DNA of 64,000 bases. It comes from Chitinophaga sedimenti. Its GTDB lineage: Bacteria > Bacteroidota > Bacteroidia > Chitinophagales > Chitinophagaceae. Shown here one piece after another: positions 9,919-18,858 of the stretch. Below the pieces are notes generated by a model. The model was not told the DNA's origin. It was given only the letters and a program-made list of their open reading frames with translations, and searched no databases. The first letter of the stretch is position 1, and every line of letters starts with the position of its first letter. The DNA lies in NCBI RefSeq assembly GCF_023156195.1, contig NZ_JAKUKA010000001.1:4836001-4900000 (forward strand), given 5' to 3'. The translations under genes and the position numbers were made by a program.

Positions 9919-11026
9919 CCATTTAATACCAGGTCCCAGTCTTTCCAAACCGGCTCATACTGCTGCCTCCGAAGCATTTCCGCAATTTCCCCGGGGCTAC
10001 GTTCATCCGATATTTCAAACTGCTCCAACGATTGCTGGTCCACCACATATCCACCGGGATTGGTTTTAGAACCGGCGCTCATCGCCGTTACTCCTAATCG
10101 GATCACATTATCGCGAAACAGTTCCGACTCACGGGTGGAGATGCTTAATTCCACCGTTTCAAAACAAAGACGGTAAGCGCAGATCAGCTGTACGAGTTCC
10201 GCATCGCTCATATCCACCTTCGGGGTGAGTCCGCCGGAAAAGGGGCGAAGCCGCGGAAAGGAGATACTGTAGCGGGTTTGCCAGTATTTTTCTCCAGGTA
10301 CGATAAATGCAGCGCGGTAAAAAAGCTGTCTGTTCGCCAGTCTTCCAAACCTAACAATACCCCAAGACCAATCTTGTGAATGCCTGCGCGGCCTAGCCTG
10401 TCTGGTGTTTCCAGGCGGTATTCAAAATTCGACTTCTTTCCTTTGGGATGATGTTTTTTATAATCTGCTTCGTGATAAGTTTCCTGGTAAACCAGCACGG
10501 TGTGCAGCCCTTTGGCGATCAGTTGTTCGTATTCGTCCTGGTCCAGCGGTTGCACTTCCATGGAAATATGCGCGAAATACGGCCGGATGATGTCCAGCGC
10601 TTTGCAGAAGTAATCCACGCCTACCGTTTGTTGGGCCTCCCCGGTAACAAGCAACACATGTTCATACCCCATTTCGCGGATGGCCGCCACTTCCTGCAGG
10701 ATCTCGGCGCCGGTAAGCGTTTTGCGTTTAATCTTATTATTATAACTGAAGCCGCAATAGGTGCAAATGTTCTGGCATTCGTTAGACAGGTACAGCGGCA
10801 CATACAGCTGGATCGTTTTTCCAAACCGTCGCTGAGTAAGCAGTTGACTGAGTGCGGCAATCTCGTTCAGCAAGGGCATGGCCGCCGGCGATACCAGTGC
10901 CATGAAGTCGGCCAGGCCACGCGTTTTCCGGGCAAGCGCATCGCGTACGTCCGTTTCCGTTTTTGCATAAATGCCTGCCTTCACCTCATCCCATGTATAT
11001 CCGCGAAAAACGTTTTCGAAACTCAT
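9915..11026 (-). CDS. thiH: 2-iminoacetate synthase ThiH (radical SAM)
   Basis: ThiH cleaves tyrosine with S-adenosylmethionine to give dehydroglycine (2-iminoacetate) for the thiazole ring of thiamine. The radical SAM cluster CQNICTYC lies near residue 90, followed by the family motifs VLLVTGEAQQ, ISMEVQPLDQDEY and GLGVLLGLEDWRTD. The C-terminal part includes RLRPFSGG and MSAGSKTNPGGY. The frame breaks near 10290 (A5 for A6); repaired, the protein is about 370 residues, the usual length. It overlaps thiG by 4 nt and is the last gene of the thiamine operon. Presence of ThiH instead of ThiO fits an anaerobe-tolerant or microaerobic route to the thiazole. Confidence 0.93.
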
Positions 11027-11802
11027 GATACCGGGTTTAAGAATGATAACAATGGACTGGTGGGCTGTGCGGTTTGCTGCACGGCGCCCAATCCCGCTAC
11101 GTACGCGCTGCGGCCTGCTTCTACCGCCTGTTTAAAGGCTGTGGCCATGCGAACCGGGTCGCCCGCCACGGCAATCGCCGTATTAACAAGCACGGCATCC
11201 GCTCCCATCTCCATCGCTCTCGCTGCATGCGAAGGCGCGCCAATACCAGCATCTACGATCACCGGCACATTACTTTGCGCAATAATGATCTCTAAAAAAT
11301 CTTCTGTTTTTAATCCCTTGTTGGAACCAATTGGAGAGCCAAGCGGCATCACGGCCGCCACACCAACCTCCTCAAGGCGTTTGCAGAGCACGGGGTCGGC
11401 GTGAATGTAGGGCAGGACCACGAACCCGAGCTTCACCAGTTCTTCCGCCGCCAGCAAGGTTTCTATCGGATCGGGGAGCAGGTATTTCGGGTCCGGATGA
11501 ATTTCGAGTTTCACCCAGTTGGTGGCCAGTGCTTCGCGGGCCAGCTGCGCGGCGTACACGGCCTCTTTTGCGGTGCGAACACCCGAAGTATTCGGCAACA
11601 GGTGCAGGTGCGGATGCGCGAGATGACGGAGCATATTGTCCTGCTTACGCTCGTGCAGGTTTACCCGCTTGAGTGCTACCGTTACCAGCTGGGAACCACT
11701 GGCCAGCAGGGCATCTTCCATCACCTGCACGGCGCCGAATTTGCCCGTCCCGGTGAACAGGCGCGACTGAAATGTTTTGTCTGCTATGGTTAAGGTTTGC
11801 AT
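11023..11802 (-). CDS. thiG: Thiazole synthase ThiG
   Basis: ThiG forms the thiazole phosphate from deoxyxylulose 5-phosphate, 2-iminoacetate and the ThiS thiocarboxylate. The 259-residue TIM barrel starts at residue 1 with TIADKTFQSRLFTGTGKF and has the Schiff-base lysine in NWVKLEIHPD, the phosphate loop PLGSPIGSNKG and VDAGIGAPSHAARAMEMGAD. The frame is intact and the length normal. It starts 2 nt after thiE and overlaps thiH, so translational coupling is likely. Confidence 0.97.
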   Translation of the reverse strand: MQTLTIADKTFQSRLFTGTGKFGAVQVMEDALLASGSQLVTVALKRVNLHERKQDNMLRHLAHPHLHLLPNTSGVRTAKEAVYAAQLAREALATNWVKLEIHPDPKYLLPDPIETLLAAEELVKLGFVVLPYIHADPVLCKRLEEVGVAAVMPLGSPIGSNKGLKTEDFLEIIIAQSNVPVIVDAGIGAPSHAARAMEMGADAVLVNTAIAVAGDPVRMATAFKQAVEAGRSAYVAGLGAVQQTAQPTSPLLSFLNPVS

Positions 11803-11804
11803 TT

Positions 11805-12437
11805 TTAATTTTTAGGTAGATGTTGATGCACTGGTTGGTCGAGCTGTCGTAGTAGCCTTGCCACCAAGCCTGTTCTATCCTCTGCGTAAGTAATCAGTCC
11901 GGATACCGCCACGCCGTATATACCGGCCGCTTTCAACCCGGGCACATCGTCCTCCAGTATACCCCCGATCGCGAACACCGGCAGGCGAACGGCCGCCTGC
12001 TCCAGTACCCGGTGATATCCGTCCAATCCTAATGTCGGACTAAGTTGCTCCTTGGTTGTTGTAAACCGGAAGGGCCCGAGGCCAATGTAATCCGCCCCTT
12101 CAGACGCATGCCTGCGGATATCGGTTGCTGTGTTGGCCGTACCTCCGATGATAACATCCGGGCCTAATATTTTCCGCGCCTCCGCGACCGACATATCATT
12201 AAGCCCCAGGTGTACCCCGGTGGCGCCCACCTGTTTGGCGAGATGCGGATTATCATTGATGTAAAGCGCAACACCGAATGTATCGCATACAGCCTTGGCT
12301 TCCTTTGCGAGCTGCAGCCATTCTTGCGGCTGTGCGTTTTTCACGCGGAGCTGCACAGCCCGGCAGCCGGCTTCGCAGGCCAGGCGGATATTTGCGGTAT
12401 GTGGTGGTTGCGATATATATAATAGTGGTGATGTCAT
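11805..12437 (-). CDS. thiE: Thiamine phosphate synthase ThiE
   Basis: ThiE joins HMP pyrophosphate to thiazole phosphate to give thiamine phosphate. The 210-residue barrel has VQLRVKNAQ near residue 30, LYINDNPHLAKQVGATGVHL, IIGGTANTATDI and the phosphate-binding FAIGGI and VAVSGLI. It overlaps the end of thiD by 4 nt. This copy keeps the ThiE ligand residues better than the paralogue at 13166-13738, so I take it as the true synthase. The frame is intact. Confidence 0.93.
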   Translation of the reverse strand: MTSPLLYISQPPHTANIRLACEAGCRAVQLRVKNAQPQEWLQLAKEAKAVCDTFGVALYINDNPHLAKQVGATGVHLGLNDMSVAEARKILGPDVIIGGTANTATDIRRHASEGADYIGLGPFRFTTTKEQLSPTLGLDGYHRVLEQAAVRLPVFAIGGILEDDVPGLKAAGIYGVAVSGLITYAEDRTGLVARLLRQLDQPVHQHLPKN

Positions 12438-13181
12438 GTAAAATGTTTTCCTAAGAGTGATGAATGACTTTGGAGGAACCTGTACGTGTAGGCCTTCGCG
12501 TTGGCGCAGGCTGTTTCTAATGGTACGCCCTTGGCGAGTTGTGCGGTAATGGCGGCTGAAAGCACGCAGCCGGAGCCATGTTTCGAATAAGTATTCGACT
12601 CATCGGATATGGGCGGATACTGCGTTACACCGCCCTCTCTAAATAGCTGGTCCACACCCGGTTTACCGGGATGATGCCCCCTTCAGCAACACCGGCGTAT
12701 AGTGCGCCAGCAACGCCGCTGCTTCCTCACCATCTTCCCTACCGGCGATCGCCTGCGCCTCGTTGTAGTTCGGCGTAAGCAGGTACACCTCCTGCAACAC
12801 CTCCGTCCATTGCTCCAGGCACGCTGCATTGTACAAATGATGCCCCGCAGAAGCCTTCAGCACAGGATCTACAACAAAGCGTAGACCCGGCTGCAATACG
12901 CGCAAAGCACTTATTACCTTTTGCACGGCTGTCACGCTCTGCATGATGCCGATCTTACAATACGTCACCGGAAACTTTTCCAGCAATGGCGCCGCCTGTG
13001 CCACAATTTTGCTGGCGGGCAGCCATTCTACTGAATAAAAACGGTCGTCTGTCTGCACCGTCAGCGCCGAACAAACAGCAAAGCCATACAGGCCCTGCGC
13101 TTCAAATGTTTTTACATCTGCCGTTAAACCTGCGCCGGCACTGGGATCCAGGCCCGCGATGCTCATTACGTATTTCTCCAT
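12434..13181 (-). CDS. thiD: Hydroxymethylpyrimidine/phosphomethylpyrimidine kinase ThiD
   Basis: ThiD phosphorylates HMP twice to HMP pyrophosphate. The N-terminus SIAGLDPSAGAGLTADVKTF binds substrate, and VVDPVLKASAGHHLY, LLTPNYNEAQAIAG and the ribokinase anion-hole segment KHGSGCVLSAAI follow. The frame breaks near 12676 in the KGGH motif: five G are present where the family sequence (LLKGGHHP) would need seven, so two bases are probably lost in a G run. Repaired length is about 249 residues. It overlaps both thiE (4 nt) and the TenI-like gene (16 nt). Confidence 0.92.
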
Positions 13182-13738
13182 GCCTGTTTTATACGTTCAA
13201 ATGTTTGTAGACTTGCGCCCACATTTTCCCAAAGGGCGCCCATTAAAGCAACGCCGTCAAAACCTATGGATTTCGCCAGTGGTGCGGTTTCTGCGTTAAT
13301 GCCACCCAATGCGACTAACTTCGCATAATGGTTGCCCGTCAACCTAAAACTACCTGCTTTGTACCCAGGTTTTGAAATACTGTCAAACACAGGACTTAGC
13401 AGCAGGCTGTCCCAATACTGCGAAAGCAATGGGATAGCGCGATCTGAGTGGATAGCCGTACTACCATATAGTCCGCGGGGTTTCTGTAAACCGCCTGGCA
13501 ATGCCTGCCGGCGGGCCTCGCTCATGTGTACGCCCAATAAACCCAGGCGGGCAGCTATTTCCGGCAGACCTGCCAACAGGATTTTCCGATAGTGCCGCGT
13601 GTCCAGTTGCTCAAGCAGTTGCTCGCAAGAGCCATCTGGTTTGCGAAGCACAAGTATATCCAGTCCCGCATCCAGCAAGTCGTTGAGTCGTTTGGCCTCA
13701 TCGGGCAGCGCTATGGGAGCTGTGAGCGCCCAGATCAT
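13166..13738 (-). CDS. TenI/ThiE-like protein
   Basis: A 190-residue TIM barrel related to ThiE (LDILVLRKPDG, LGVHMSEARR, LLSPVFDSISKPGY, LVALGGINAE). Compared with true ThiE, residues for the pyrimidine substrate are altered, and it resembles TenI, which isomerises the thiazole tautomer in Bacillus. A role in thiazole aromatisation is likely but inferred. The start at 13738 (MIWALTAPIALPDEAK) overlaps the thiC stop as ATGA, a good sign of coupling. The frame is intact. Confidence 0.8.
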   Translation of the reverse strand: MIWALTAPIALPDEAKRLNDLLDAGLDILVLRKPDGSCEQLLEQLDTRHYRKILLAGLPEIAARLGLLGVHMSEARRQALPGGLQKPRGLYGSTAIHSDRAIPLLSQYWDSLLLSPVFDSISKPGYKAGSFRLTGNHYAKLVALGGINAETAPLAKSIGFDGVALMGALWENVGASLQTFERIKQAWRNT

Positions 13739-15591
13739 AAATAGATATCCGCGCCTTGCTCTACAAATTTTTCTGCCTGCTGTTGCATGCCCGCCTGCAA
13801 TGCGTCCTGCTCCTGTACTCCCTGTCCGGCTGCGAATTCGCGTACCTCCTGCGTAATTTTCATGGAGCAAAAGTGAGGACCGCACATGGAACAGAAGTGG
13901 GCTACCTTCGCGTTCTCCGAGGGCAGCGTGGCATCGTGATAAGCACGCGCCGTGTCGGGGTCCAGCGAAAGGTTAAATTGATCTTCCCAACGGAATTCGA
14001 AGCGCGCTTTACTCAATGCATTATCGCGGTATTGCGCACCTGGATGGCCTTTTGCAAGATCGGCGGCGTGGGCGGCCAGCTTATAGGTGATTACGCCCTG
14101 CTTTACATCTTCCCGATTTGGCAGCCCAAGGTGTTCTTTCGGCGTTACATAACAAAGCATGGCAGTGCCGAACCAGCCAATCATCGCCGCGCCAATGGCA
14201 GACGTGATGTGGTCGTAGCCGGGCGCGATGTCGGTCGTCAGCGGCCCCAGCGTATAAAACGGCGCCTCGTGACAATGTTCCAGCTGTTTGGTCATATTTT
14301 CTTTGATGAGGTGCATCGGGACGTGGCCCGGCCCCTCGATCATTACCTGTACATCGTGCTTCCAGGCTATTTTGGTGAGTTCACCGAGGGTTTCTAATTC
14401 TGCAAATTGGGCCGCATCATTCGCATCGGCAATGCTGCCCGGACGAAGACCATCGCCCAGCGAAAAGGCCACGTCATAGGCTTTCATGATCTCGCAGATC
14501 TCTTCAAAATGCGTGTACAAGAAGTTTTCTTTATGATGCGCGAGGCACCACTTCGCCATGATGGAGCCTCCACGCGACACGATGCCCGTCATACGTTTGG
14601 CGGTGAGCGGTACATATCGCAACAGCACGCCGGCGTGAATCGTAAAGTAATCCACCCCTTGCTCAGCCTGTTCAATCAGCGTATCGCGAAACAGCTCCCA
14701 GGTGAGGTTTTCGGCCTTTCCATTCACTTTTTCCAACGCCTGGTAAATGGGTACTGTACCAATAGGAACAGGCGAATTGCGGATAATCCACTCGCGGGTT
14801 TCATGAATATTTTTACCGGTGCTCAGGTCCATGATTGTATCGCCGCCCCATCTGCAGGCCCATACCGCTTTTTCTACTTCTTCCTCGATACTGGACGATA
14901 CCGCGGAATTACCAATGTTCGCATTAATCTTCACCAAAAAATTACGCCCGATAATCATCGGCTCACTTTCCGGATGATTGATGTTATTAGGAATGATCGC
15001 ACGGCCAGCCGCGATTTCATCCCGCACAAACTCAGGCGTGATAAAATTTTTCGGTGTATTAGCACCAAAGCTGTACCCTTTATGTTGCTGCGTTAAGTCA
15101 TCCGACAGGCCGTAAAGTCGGTCTGCCAGCTGGTTTTCTCGGATTGCAACATATTCCATTTCGGGTGTGATGATCCCTTGTTTTGCATAAAACAACTGCG
15201 ACACGTTTCGTCCTGCCTTCGCGCGTAACGGCCGTTGCAGATGCTCAAAGCGCAGGTTGTTCAGTGATTCATCTGCCATTCGCTGACGACCATACTCAGA
15301 AGAAATGCCTGGCAGTAATTCCACATCGCCTCGTTGCAAAATCCACTGCTCACGCAAACGGGGCAATCCTTTGCGGATATCGATCTGTTGCGAAGGATCT
15401 GTATAAGGGCCGCTGGTATCGTACAACGGCACCGGGGGATTAGGCGACGCTTCGCCATTGCGGCCGTGCAGGCGCGTAGGCGTGAGCGCTATTTCGCGCA
15501 TTGCTACTGAGATATCGTGCAACTGGCCTTTTACGTAGATTTTTTTGGACGCAGGAAATGGCTCCCTGCTGATAACGTGAGACGTTGTCAT
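13735..15591 (-). CDS. thiC: Phosphomethylpyrimidine synthase ThiC
   Basis: ThiC rearranges aminoimidazole ribotide into HMP phosphate using S-adenosylmethionine and a 4Fe-4S cluster. The 618-residue protein has GANTPKNFITPEFVRDEIAA, the MDLSTGKNIHETREWI segment, IEGPGHVPMHLIKENM and the C-terminal cluster motif CSMCGPHFC. Length and frame are normal, even though many neighbours are broken. It is the second gene of the operon after thiS; the 48-nt gap holds nothing notable. Confidence 0.98.
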   Translation of the reverse strand: MTTSHVISREPFPASKKIYVKGQLHDISVAMREIALTPTRLHGRNGEASPNPPVPLYDTSGPYTDPSQQIDIRKGLPRLREQWILQRGDVELLPGISSEYGRQRMADESLNNLRFEHLQRPLRAKAGRNVSQLFYAKQGIITPEMEYVAIRENQLADRLYGLSDDLTQQHKGYSFGANTPKNFITPEFVRDEIAAGRAIIPNNINHPESEPMIIGRNFLVKINANIGNSAVSSSIEEEVEKAVWACRWGGDTIMDLSTGKNIHETREWIIRNSPVPIGTVPIYQALEKVNGKAENLTWELFRDTLIEQAEQGVDYFTIHAGVLLRYVPLTAKRMTGIVSRGGSIMAKWCLAHHKENFLYTHFEEICEIMKAYDVAFSLGDGLRPGSIADANDAAQFAELETLGELTKIAWKHDVQVMIEGPGHVPMHLIKENMTKQLEHCHEAPFYTLGPLTTDIAPGYDHITSAIGAAMIGWFGTAMLCYVTPKEHLGLPNREDVKQGVITYKLAAHAADLAKGHPGAQYRDNALSKARFEFRWEDQFNLSLDPDTARAYHDATLPSENAKVAHFCSMCGPHFCSMKITQEVREFAAGQGVQEQDALQAGMQQQAEKFVEQGADIYL

Positions 15592-15639
15592 GTAGGAAAA
15601 ATTTAAAAGTGAAATAAAAGGAGAGGGAGGGGATAGGTG

Positions 15640-15843
15640 TTATCCTCCCTGCGTCGCACGAATAATGGTAACATTGTCCGACGGCTGCAAGGCCTGTTGG
15701 TCCCATTGCAGGCGCGGCACAACAAGGTTGTTGACGGCGACGGCGATGCCTTTTTCCGAGGAGAGTTGAATAAACTGTAAGAGCCCTGCCACCGTGGTGT
15801 GCGGCTGGACTGCATAAAGTTTATTGTTTACAAGTACTTCCAT
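15640..15843 (-). CDS. thiS: Sulfur carrier protein ThiS
   Basis: A 67-residue ubiquitin-like carrier, starting MEVLVNNKLYAVQPHTTVAG and ending in the Gly-Gly tail (ATQGG) that is thiocarboxylated to deliver sulfur to ThiG. It is the first gene after the TPP riboswitch. ThiF, the enzyme that adenylates the ThiS tail, is not found in this operon or window, so another adenylyltransferase (for example a MoeB-like one) must serve it or thiF lies elsewhere. Confidence 0.95.
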   Translation of the reverse strand: MEVLVNNKLYAVQPHTTVAGLLQFIQLSSEKGIAVAVNNLVVPRLQWDQQALQPSDNVTIIRATQGG

Positions 15844-15907
15844 GGTAATGGTAGTTTAGGTGAAACAATAAACTTTAAGGATGCAAATGCATGAGAAGGA
15901 TCAGTAC

Positions 15908-15990
15908 TTTTCCCTACGACAGTATGAACTGCATCAGGTACCGAGGGTATTATCTCAGTTCCGGCTGTTATACCGGAACACCCCTAAAGT
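15908..15990 (-). promoter_or_regulatory. TPP riboswitch (THI element)
   Basis: Read on the minus strand the region has the hallmark blocks of the thiamine pyrophosphate aptamer in order: TTTAGGGGTG, a P3 stem TTCCGG...CCGGAA, CTGAGATAATACCC, ACCTGATGCAGTTCATACTG and CGTAGGGAA. It lies 65 nt upstream of thiS and would shut down the operon when TPP is plentiful. No strong intrinsic terminator is visible between aptamer and start, which favours control of translation. Confidence 0.95.
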
Positions 15991-15997
15991 GTTGCTA

Positions 15998-16030
15998 CAA
16001 ATCTATGCAAGAATTTCGGGAAATTCCAAA
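15998..16030 (-). promoter_or_regulatory. Promoter of the thiamine operon
   Basis: TAGATTTG (15998-16005) fits the -7 consensus and TTTG (16027-16030) lies 21 nt upstream. Transcription would begin right at the 5' edge of the riboswitch aptamer. Confidence 0.65.
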
Positions 16031-16070
16031 TCAGGTTTTATAGCATTATCTTTGATAAGATAGATAATAT

Positions 16071-16612
16071 ATGAAAAATCGATTGCTCGCCATCGCTATA
16101 TTGGCCACTGCCGCGGGTTGCCACTCTCAAGAACCCGAAAAACATTCGCCGCTCGACAGTATGACGACCGGCAAAGATTCTGTTTTTGCGCCCGTGGCGG
16201 AATCTTTTAAGAAAGATACATTGCCTAAGCTCGACAGTGTGCCGGCCGACAAAATACCCGGCCAGTGGAGTCAGCCGGTACAGGGCATCGATTCGTTAAC
16301 ACAGGGTTTTTATTGAAGAAAACGGGAAAGCCGAAGCGCTAAACGTACATTCTCCCAATTACGAAAAGTGGGCTTTGCAAAAGATACATTGATCCTGTGG
16401 AGTCAACAGGAAACCGATTCTATAAAAACACCGTGGCTGATACGCTGCTCGTTCGCATCATCACCGATAGTAGCATGGTTTTATTTCCTATAAATGCCGA
16501 ACCCGGTTACCTCGAAAAATTCAGCAAACGGAAAGAAAAAAAAATAAAAAAGTGCCGAAACGGTAATTTGATACCGCTCCTGCACTCCCGATATTATTGT
16601 GGTTTTCCTTAG
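16071..16612 (+). CDS. Lipocalin-like lipoprotein (frame-broken)
   Basis: The first ~80 residues (MKNRLLAIAILATAAGCHSQ) form a signal peptide with a lipobox. After repair the protein reads IPGQWSQPVQGIDSLTQG..., EENGKAEALNVHSPNYEKW, LILWSQQETDSIKNTVADTL, resembling the small lipocalin-family lipoproteins of Bacteroidota. Frame breaks lie at ~16312 (T run), ~16382 (A4 for A5) and ~16428 (A5 for A6). The true stop is uncertain: a TAA at 16545 follows a nine-A run and may be the real end. The ligand is unknown. Confidence 0.6.
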
Positions 16613-16863
16613 AGGTTATAATATTGCCACAGTCCGATGCAGCAGGCAACGAGAGAGAAAAACAGACCCGCTACGGCCATCTGCAAATCCTCTGTAGTTT
16701 TACGCGCAAAAACAATTGATACCAGAGCGGCGCAAAGACTTGCGGCTCCCAGCAGAATTTTTGCTTCCGCGGCTTCGCTGATAAAAGCAAAAGCTACAGT
16801 AACGATGCCGACGATCAAGGAAATAAATCCGGCAATTTTAGGTACGCTGGTGGTGTGTTGCAT
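16609..16863 (-). CDS. Small integral membrane protein
   Basis: An 84-residue protein with three predicted membrane helices: residues ~8-30 (IAGFISLIVGIVTVAFAF), ~35-52 (ILLGAASLCAALVSIVFA) and ~62-82 (MAVAGLFFSLVACCIGLW). No family function recognised. It converges with the lipocalin-like gene; the two stops nearly touch. Confidence 0.6.
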   Translation of the reverse strand: MQHTTSVPKIAGFISLIVGIVTVAFAFISEAAEAKILLGAASLCAALVSIVFARKTTEDLQMAVAGLFFSLVACCIGLWQYYNL

Positions 16864-17424
16864 AAATCGAAGTTTATATTAGTGATACAAAAAACATAGT
16901 TCATTCCTCTTCGCTTTCCGAATAAGGAAAGTAAATCAGGTTTTACCGAGGATGGTAACGTGCAAGCGTAAAAGACAAGTTATTTTCTCCGCGTCTTAAA
17001 CTGTATGCCGATTAATACATCAATTCGTGGAACTTCATTTCAAAATTCCGGCACAGTAAGGCGGTCCGACAAGTACAATTGATAAACCCCACATTTTCTA
17101 TCTTCTTCCTGTATTTCCGCTAACTGGAGTTTTTCTTAGGGTAGAGCGTTTGAGGCTACAATATGGTTACAGGTGATCGTTTCCGACGATGGAAAATTAG
17201 TATATTTTGCCCAACAGTACCGGATTTAGGAAGATTTTATATTGTAAAAAAGCAATCCCTTAAAAAAGAGATTGCTTCATATGTTAACAAATCATTAATC
17301 GTTTTGCGCTTTTCTTCAGTTTATAAATATTTATAATCTATTTTCCCACTAAAGAATCAAAATCAATCGTTTAAACAATAAAGAAAAAATGCTATGTAAT
17401 TCCTTTATGATGTGATAACAGTAC
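16864..17424. other. AT-rich intergenic gap
   Basis: About 560 nt with no supported gene. It contains the dnaN terminator at 17245-17277. I see no clear promoter consensus for the small membrane protein at its right edge. Confidence 0.45.
17245..17277 (-). terminator. Rho-independent terminator after dnaN
   Basis: AAGCAATC and GATTGCTT pair around a 12-nt loop; on the minus strand the stem runs into TTTTT. It lies about 150 nt after the dnaN stop. Confidence 0.75.
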
Positions 17425-18543
17425 CTAGTTATTCAGCAATAATGGCATCACCAGCATCAGCAGGTCTTCGTTATCGCCTTTGTCTGACGGTTTCAGGATG
17501 CCTGCTTTGGTAGGCGTAGAAAGCTCGATGGAAATTTCGTCCCCCTCGGCTGCGTTCAGCATTTCGATCAGGAATTTAGCGTTAAAGGCGATCTGCATGT
17601 CTTCGCCATTATACTGGCAGCTCATGCGCTCGTTACCTTCGAAGGAGAAGTCCACGTCCTGAGCAGACAGCTGCAGCTCGCTACCGCTAATGCTCAGTGC
17701 AACCTGGTTGGTGCTCTTATTGGAGAACACGCTCACGCGCTTAAGGGCATTCTGGAAATCGCTTTTCGTCAGAATCAGGCGATAAGGATTTTCCTTAGGA
17801 ATTACCACTTTGTAATCCGGGAAACGGGCATCGATAAGGCGACAGATCATCTGCGCGTTTTCGTGCGTTACGAAGAAGTGGTTAGCGCTGTAAGCCACTT
17901 TAATTTCGCTTTCGTTATCGGGCAGCACGGCCTTAAGCAGGTTCAGCGGCTTTTTGGGCACGATGAAATTGTCGCTGGACGGGCATTTTACGTCGGTGCG
18001 AATGTATTTAACAAGACGGTGTGCGTCTGTAGCTACAAAAGTTACGCTTTCGGGCGCCAGTTCAAAGTAAACACCGGTCATCTGCGGGCGGAGATCGTCG
18101 TTGCTTACCGCGAAAAGAGATTTAGCAATGGCGGTCACGATAGCAGAAGATGGCATGGTGAAAGAAGTAGCGTCTTCAGCAGCCGGCTCCTTCGGGAAGT
18201 TCTCCGGGTTTTCGCCCATTACCTTATACTTACCATTATCGGAAGTAATTTCCACTGCGTAGGAGTTCATATCCACGTTAAAACTGAGCGGTTGCTCCGG
18301 CAGATTCTTGAGCGAATCCATCAGGATTTTTGCGGGGATACAAATACGGCCACTTTCTTTGGCTTCTACCTCCAGCTTAACTTTCATCACAGTTTCCAGG
18401 TCGGTAGCCACTACCGTTAATTCGTTCTTGTCAATCAGGAAAAGAAAATCTTCCAGTATCGGCAATACCGTATTAGAGTTAATAACGCCACTGATCTGTT
18501 GCAATTGTTTCAATAAAGCCGAGGACGAAACGATAAACTTCAT
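17425..18543 (-). CDS. dnaN: DNA polymerase III beta subunit (sliding clamp)
   Basis: The ring-shaped clamp that holds DNA polymerase III on DNA. The 372-residue length is standard. The N-terminus MKFIVSSSALLKQLQQISGV and mid segments VATDAHRLVKYIR and FPDYKVVIPKENPYRL are typical, and the C-terminus ends in LLMLVMPLLLNN, the usual L-M-P partner-binding tail. The start at 18543 is set by family alignment; upstream codons are spurious. No dnaA is nearby. The frame is intact. A -7 element lies 39 nt upstream. Confidence 0.98.
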   Translation of the reverse strand: MKFIVSSSALLKQLQQISGVINSNTVLPILEDFLFLIDKNELTVVATDLETVMKVKLEVEAKESGRICIPAKILMDSLKNLPEQPLSFNVDMNSYAVEITSDNGKYKVMGENPENFPKEPAAEDATSFTMPSSAIVTAIAKSLFAVSNDDLRPQMTGVYFELAPESVTFVATDAHRLVKYIRTDVKCPSSDNFIVPKKPLNLLKAVLPDNESEIKVAYSANHFFVTHENAQMICRLIDARFPDYKVVIPKENPYRLILTKSDFQNALKRVSVFSNKSTNQVALSISGSELQLSAQDVDFSFEGNERMSCQYNGEDMQIAFNAKFLIEMLNAAEGDEISIELSTPTKAGILKPSDKGDNEDLLMLVMPLLLNN

Positions 18544-18581
18544 AAGGTTGTTTAAAATATTCCTTTGTAATATAATGCAAA

Positions 18582-18589
18582 CAAAGATA
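18582..18589 (-). promoter_or_regulatory. -7 promoter element for dnaN
   Basis: TATCTTTG on the minus strand fits TAnnTTTG, giving a leader of about 35 nt. No clear -33 TTG at the usual spacing. Confidence 0.5.
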
Positions 18590-18748
18590 GAAAGATTTGT
18601 CATTCAGACTAAAAAGGTGAATATTTTTCGGTGACAATAGCTCCATTATATATATTTATCACGCATTGGGCGCGATAAAATCTGCTATCTAACATACCAA
18701 ACGCCCCCGTTGCAGCGTTATCATGGCAATAAATTTTTACGAAACAAG

Positions 18749-18778
18749 TTGTATTAGAAAAAAATTTAATTAGCTTTG
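18749..18778 (+). promoter_or_regulatory. Bacteroidota promoter for the gene at 18859
   Basis: TTG (18749-18751), 19 nt, then TAGCTTTG (18771-18778): a full match to the sigma-A-type promoter of this phylum. The leader would be about 75 nt. It lies back to back with the dnaN promoter in a ~315-nt divergent gap that shows nothing else. Confidence 0.65.
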
Positions 18779-18858
18779 CCTTGACCAAGAGCAAAGTGTA
18801 TTGTTCCAGATGCCTGTTTAAGATTAAAGCCTGTGAAATCTAAACCGTTTTAAGCAGC

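Noticed and set aside
11074..11793. Long plus-strand ORFs opposite the thiamine genes
   Set aside because: They are antisense shadows of thiG and thiH, which match their families along the full length.
13166..13738. Simple duplication of thiE
   Set aside because: The copy has diverged at ligand positions and keeps a separate coupled start after thiC; TenI-like function explains it better.
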